Shown piece after piece: positions 62,706 to 64,000 of a DNA stretch of 64,000 nucleotides. How positions within the stretch are numbered: position 1 is the stretch's first letter; each line of letters opens with the position of its first letter. The position numbers and the translations under genes are program-made. Under the pieces are notes generated by a model, which made no database searches, was not told the DNA's origin, and was given only the letters and a program-made list of their open reading frames with translations. Source of the DNA: Rhodoplanes serenus (GTDB lineage Bacteria > Pseudomonadota > Alphaproteobacteria > Rhizobiales > Xanthobacteraceae); NCBI GenBank assembly GCA_945893145.1, contig CAMDDZ010000013.1:21727-85726 (forward strand), written 5' to 3'.

Positions 62706-63590
62706 ATGATCCGTGTCCGCAAGATCGCCCACGCCGACTACGAGACGCCCGATCTCGACAAGCAGATCGAATACTACACCGACATCCTGGGCCTGACGCT
62801 GGCGGCAAAGGACAAAGACGCAGCCTATCTGGCGTCCACCGTGGACCATCACTCGGTCGTGCTGCGCAAGGGCGCGCAAGCGAAATGCGTGCGGCTCGGC
62901 TTCCAGCTTGGCATGGAGGACGATCTCAATGCGTTCGAGAAGCAGACCGCGGCGCACGGCATCAAGACCGCGCGCAAGAAGGATGCCGAGCCAACCATTG
63001 CCGACATGGTGACGTTCGAAGACCCCAAGGGCACCGTGATGGAGGTGTTCAAGCGGCCCGACTTCGCGAGCCCCAAGTTTCCCACCAAGGGCATCGTGCC
63101 GCACCGGCTCGGCCACGTTGCGTTCTTCGTCAAAGACGTCAAAGGCATCACCGATTTCTACTGCAATGTGCTTGGCTTTCGCGTGTCCGACTGGATGGGC
63201 GACTTCTTCTCGTTCCTGCGGTGCGGGGTCGACCACCACACCATCAACCTGATGAAGACCGAGGAAGACCGGCACTTCCACACCGCATTCGAGCTGCGCG
63301 ACTGGGGCCACATGCTGACCGCGTGCGATTTCCTCAGTCTCAACGGCTACAAGCTGCTGTGGGGACCGGGCCGACACGGCATCGGCCACAATCTCTTCGC
63401 CTATCACCGGTCGCCGAACGGACTGATCACCGAACTGTTCGCCCAGCTCGATCAGATGAACGAGGAGATGGGTTACTTCGAGCCGCGGCCGTGGCATCGC
63501 GACCGGCCGCAAAAGCCGAAGGTCTGGACGCCGGATCCGAACGCCTCGAACTATTGGGGCATCGGGCCATCCGACGAAATGCGGAAGTAA
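62706..63590 (+). CDS. Two-domain VOC dioxygenase (type I extradiol family)
   Basis: The 294-residue protein contains two vicinal-oxygen-chelate domains (residues about 6-115 and 130-260). Iron ligands fit extradiol dioxygenases: first His in HRLGHVAFFV, second His in HTAFEL, and Glu in LITELFAQL. It would cleave a catechol ring next to its hydroxyls. As the last gene of the TRAP operon, it supports an aromatic-acid pathway. The ribosome site AAAAGGAA precedes the start. Confidence 0.85.
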   Translation: MIRVRKIAHADYETPDLDKQIEYYTDILGLTLAAKDKDAAYLASTVDHHSVVLRKGAQAKCVRLGFQLGMEDDLNAFEKQTAAHGIKTARKKDAEPTIADMVTFEDPKGTVMEVFKRPDFASPKFPTKGIVPHRLGHVAFFVKDVKGITDFYCNVLGFRVSDWMGDFFSFLRCGVDHHTINLMKTEEDRHFHTAFELRDWGHMLTACDFLSLNGYKLLWGPGRHGIGHNLFAYHRSPNGLITELFAQLDQMNEEMGYFEPRPWHRDRPQKPKVWTPDPNASNYWGIGPSDEMRK

Positions 63591-63645
63591 GAGGTAACAA
63601 CGAGGGCGGTGTCGCAACGACGCGCCGCCCGCAACGGAGGAAACG

Positions 63646-64000
63646 ATGATAAATGTGTGTCGAAATGCGCTGCGCGCGTTCGCCGCGGCGGTGCTGACGG
63701 GGTTGGTCTGGCTGTCGGCGATGCCGGCGCAAGCCGCCGACCCGATCAAGGTCGGCATGTCGCTGGCGCTGACCGGCGCCGGCGCCCCCGCCGGCAAGAT
63801 GATCCAGGCGGCGGTCGAAATCTGGCGTGACGACATCAACGCCAAAGGCGGACTGCTCGGCCGGCCGGTCGAGGTCATCATTTACGATGACCAGAGCACG
63901 CCGCCGAACGTGCCCGGCCTCTACACCAAGCTGATCACCGTCGATAAGGTCGATCTGCTGCTCGGCCCCTACGCCACCAACTTCGTGGCTCCGGCGATGC
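63646..64000 (+). CDS. LivK-like ABC substrate-binding protein (partial)
   Basis: The visible 118 codons give a signal peptide (ending near PAQAAD) and then IKVGMSLALTGAGAPAGKMI, with INAKGGLLGRPVEVIIYDDQS and LLLGPYATNFV. This is the beginning of the Peripla_BP_6 receptor fold of branched-chain-type importers. The start at 63646 has GGAGGAAAC upstream. The gene runs off the right end of the window, so its transporter partners are not seen. Confidence 0.85.
   Translation, partial: MINVCRNALRAFAAAVLTGLVWLSAMPAQAADPIKVGMSLALTGAGAPAGKMIQAAVEIWRDDINAKGGLLGRPVEVIIYDDQSTPPNVPGLYTKLITVDKVDLLLGPYATNFVAPAM

Overview
The window looks like chromosome of a GC-rich alphaproteobacterium, most probably Hyphomicrobiales close to Bradyrhizobium/Xanthobacteraceae. 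The reasons are the codon use, many orphan Bug/TctC periplasmic receptors, four SsuBC/TauBC-type ABC systems, a close relative of the Bradyrhizobium D-tartrate dehydratase, and dispersed palindromes of a kind I associate with that group. No rRNA, tRNA, integrase, transposase or CRISPR array was seen. The species cannot be named from the sequence alone.

Layout. 1-6211 (minus): RND efflux operon (outer-membrane lipoprotein, adaptor, two RND pumps, the last cut by the window edge). 6448-9790: three NMT1/SsuA-type receptors, two of them a tandem duplication. 9797-14015 (minus): five-gene operon with a cytoplasmic Pht5-like protein, two permeases, an ATPase and an FAH-family hydrolase. 14119-16614: ParDE toxin-antitoxin pair, an SDR, a DUF2188-like small protein and a single-domain response regulator. 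16866-29779: mixed catabolic genes (ThDP enzyme, methyltransferase, MetE-like enzyme, cyclase, three Bug receptors, aldo/keto reductase, flavin monooxygenase, tartrate-dehydratase-like enolase). 29891-33581: complete ABC importer operon. 33650-35369 (minus): an A/T-richer two-gene cassette, a DUF5131 three-Cys protein and its TcmP partner, inserted in the metabolic region. 35969-36783: a gene-poor stretch with a repeat arm and a strongly structured candidate RNA. 36784-49453 (plus): a long co-oriented run of receptors and catabolic enzymes (2-hydroxyacid dehydrogenase, cupin, M24 peptidase-like, FAD dehydrogenase, NtaA-type monooxygenase, DoxX, class II aldolase, ABC importer, alpha/beta hydrolase, Bug). 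49896-55553 (minus): amidohydrolase, ABC importer and a second ThDP enzyme. 55819-57165: soluble globin-coupled-type chemoreceptor. 57395-63590: TRAP transporter followed by a flavin monooxygenase, YciI-like protein, beta-hydroxyacid dehydrogenase and two-domain extradiol dioxygenase. 63646 onward: start of a LivK-like receptor.

The theme is uptake and breakdown of small organic acids and aromatic or heteroatom-containing compounds. Receptors sit beside enzymes that would oxidise, cleave or decarboxylate the imported substrate. Three families of dispersed palindromic repeats lie almost only between genes.

The least explained items are the TcmP/DUF5131 cassette (33650-35369), the structured RNA candidate (36180-36567) and the palindrome families. 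In one family each half carries its own internally complementary dinucleotide, and the two halves of an element never carry the same one.
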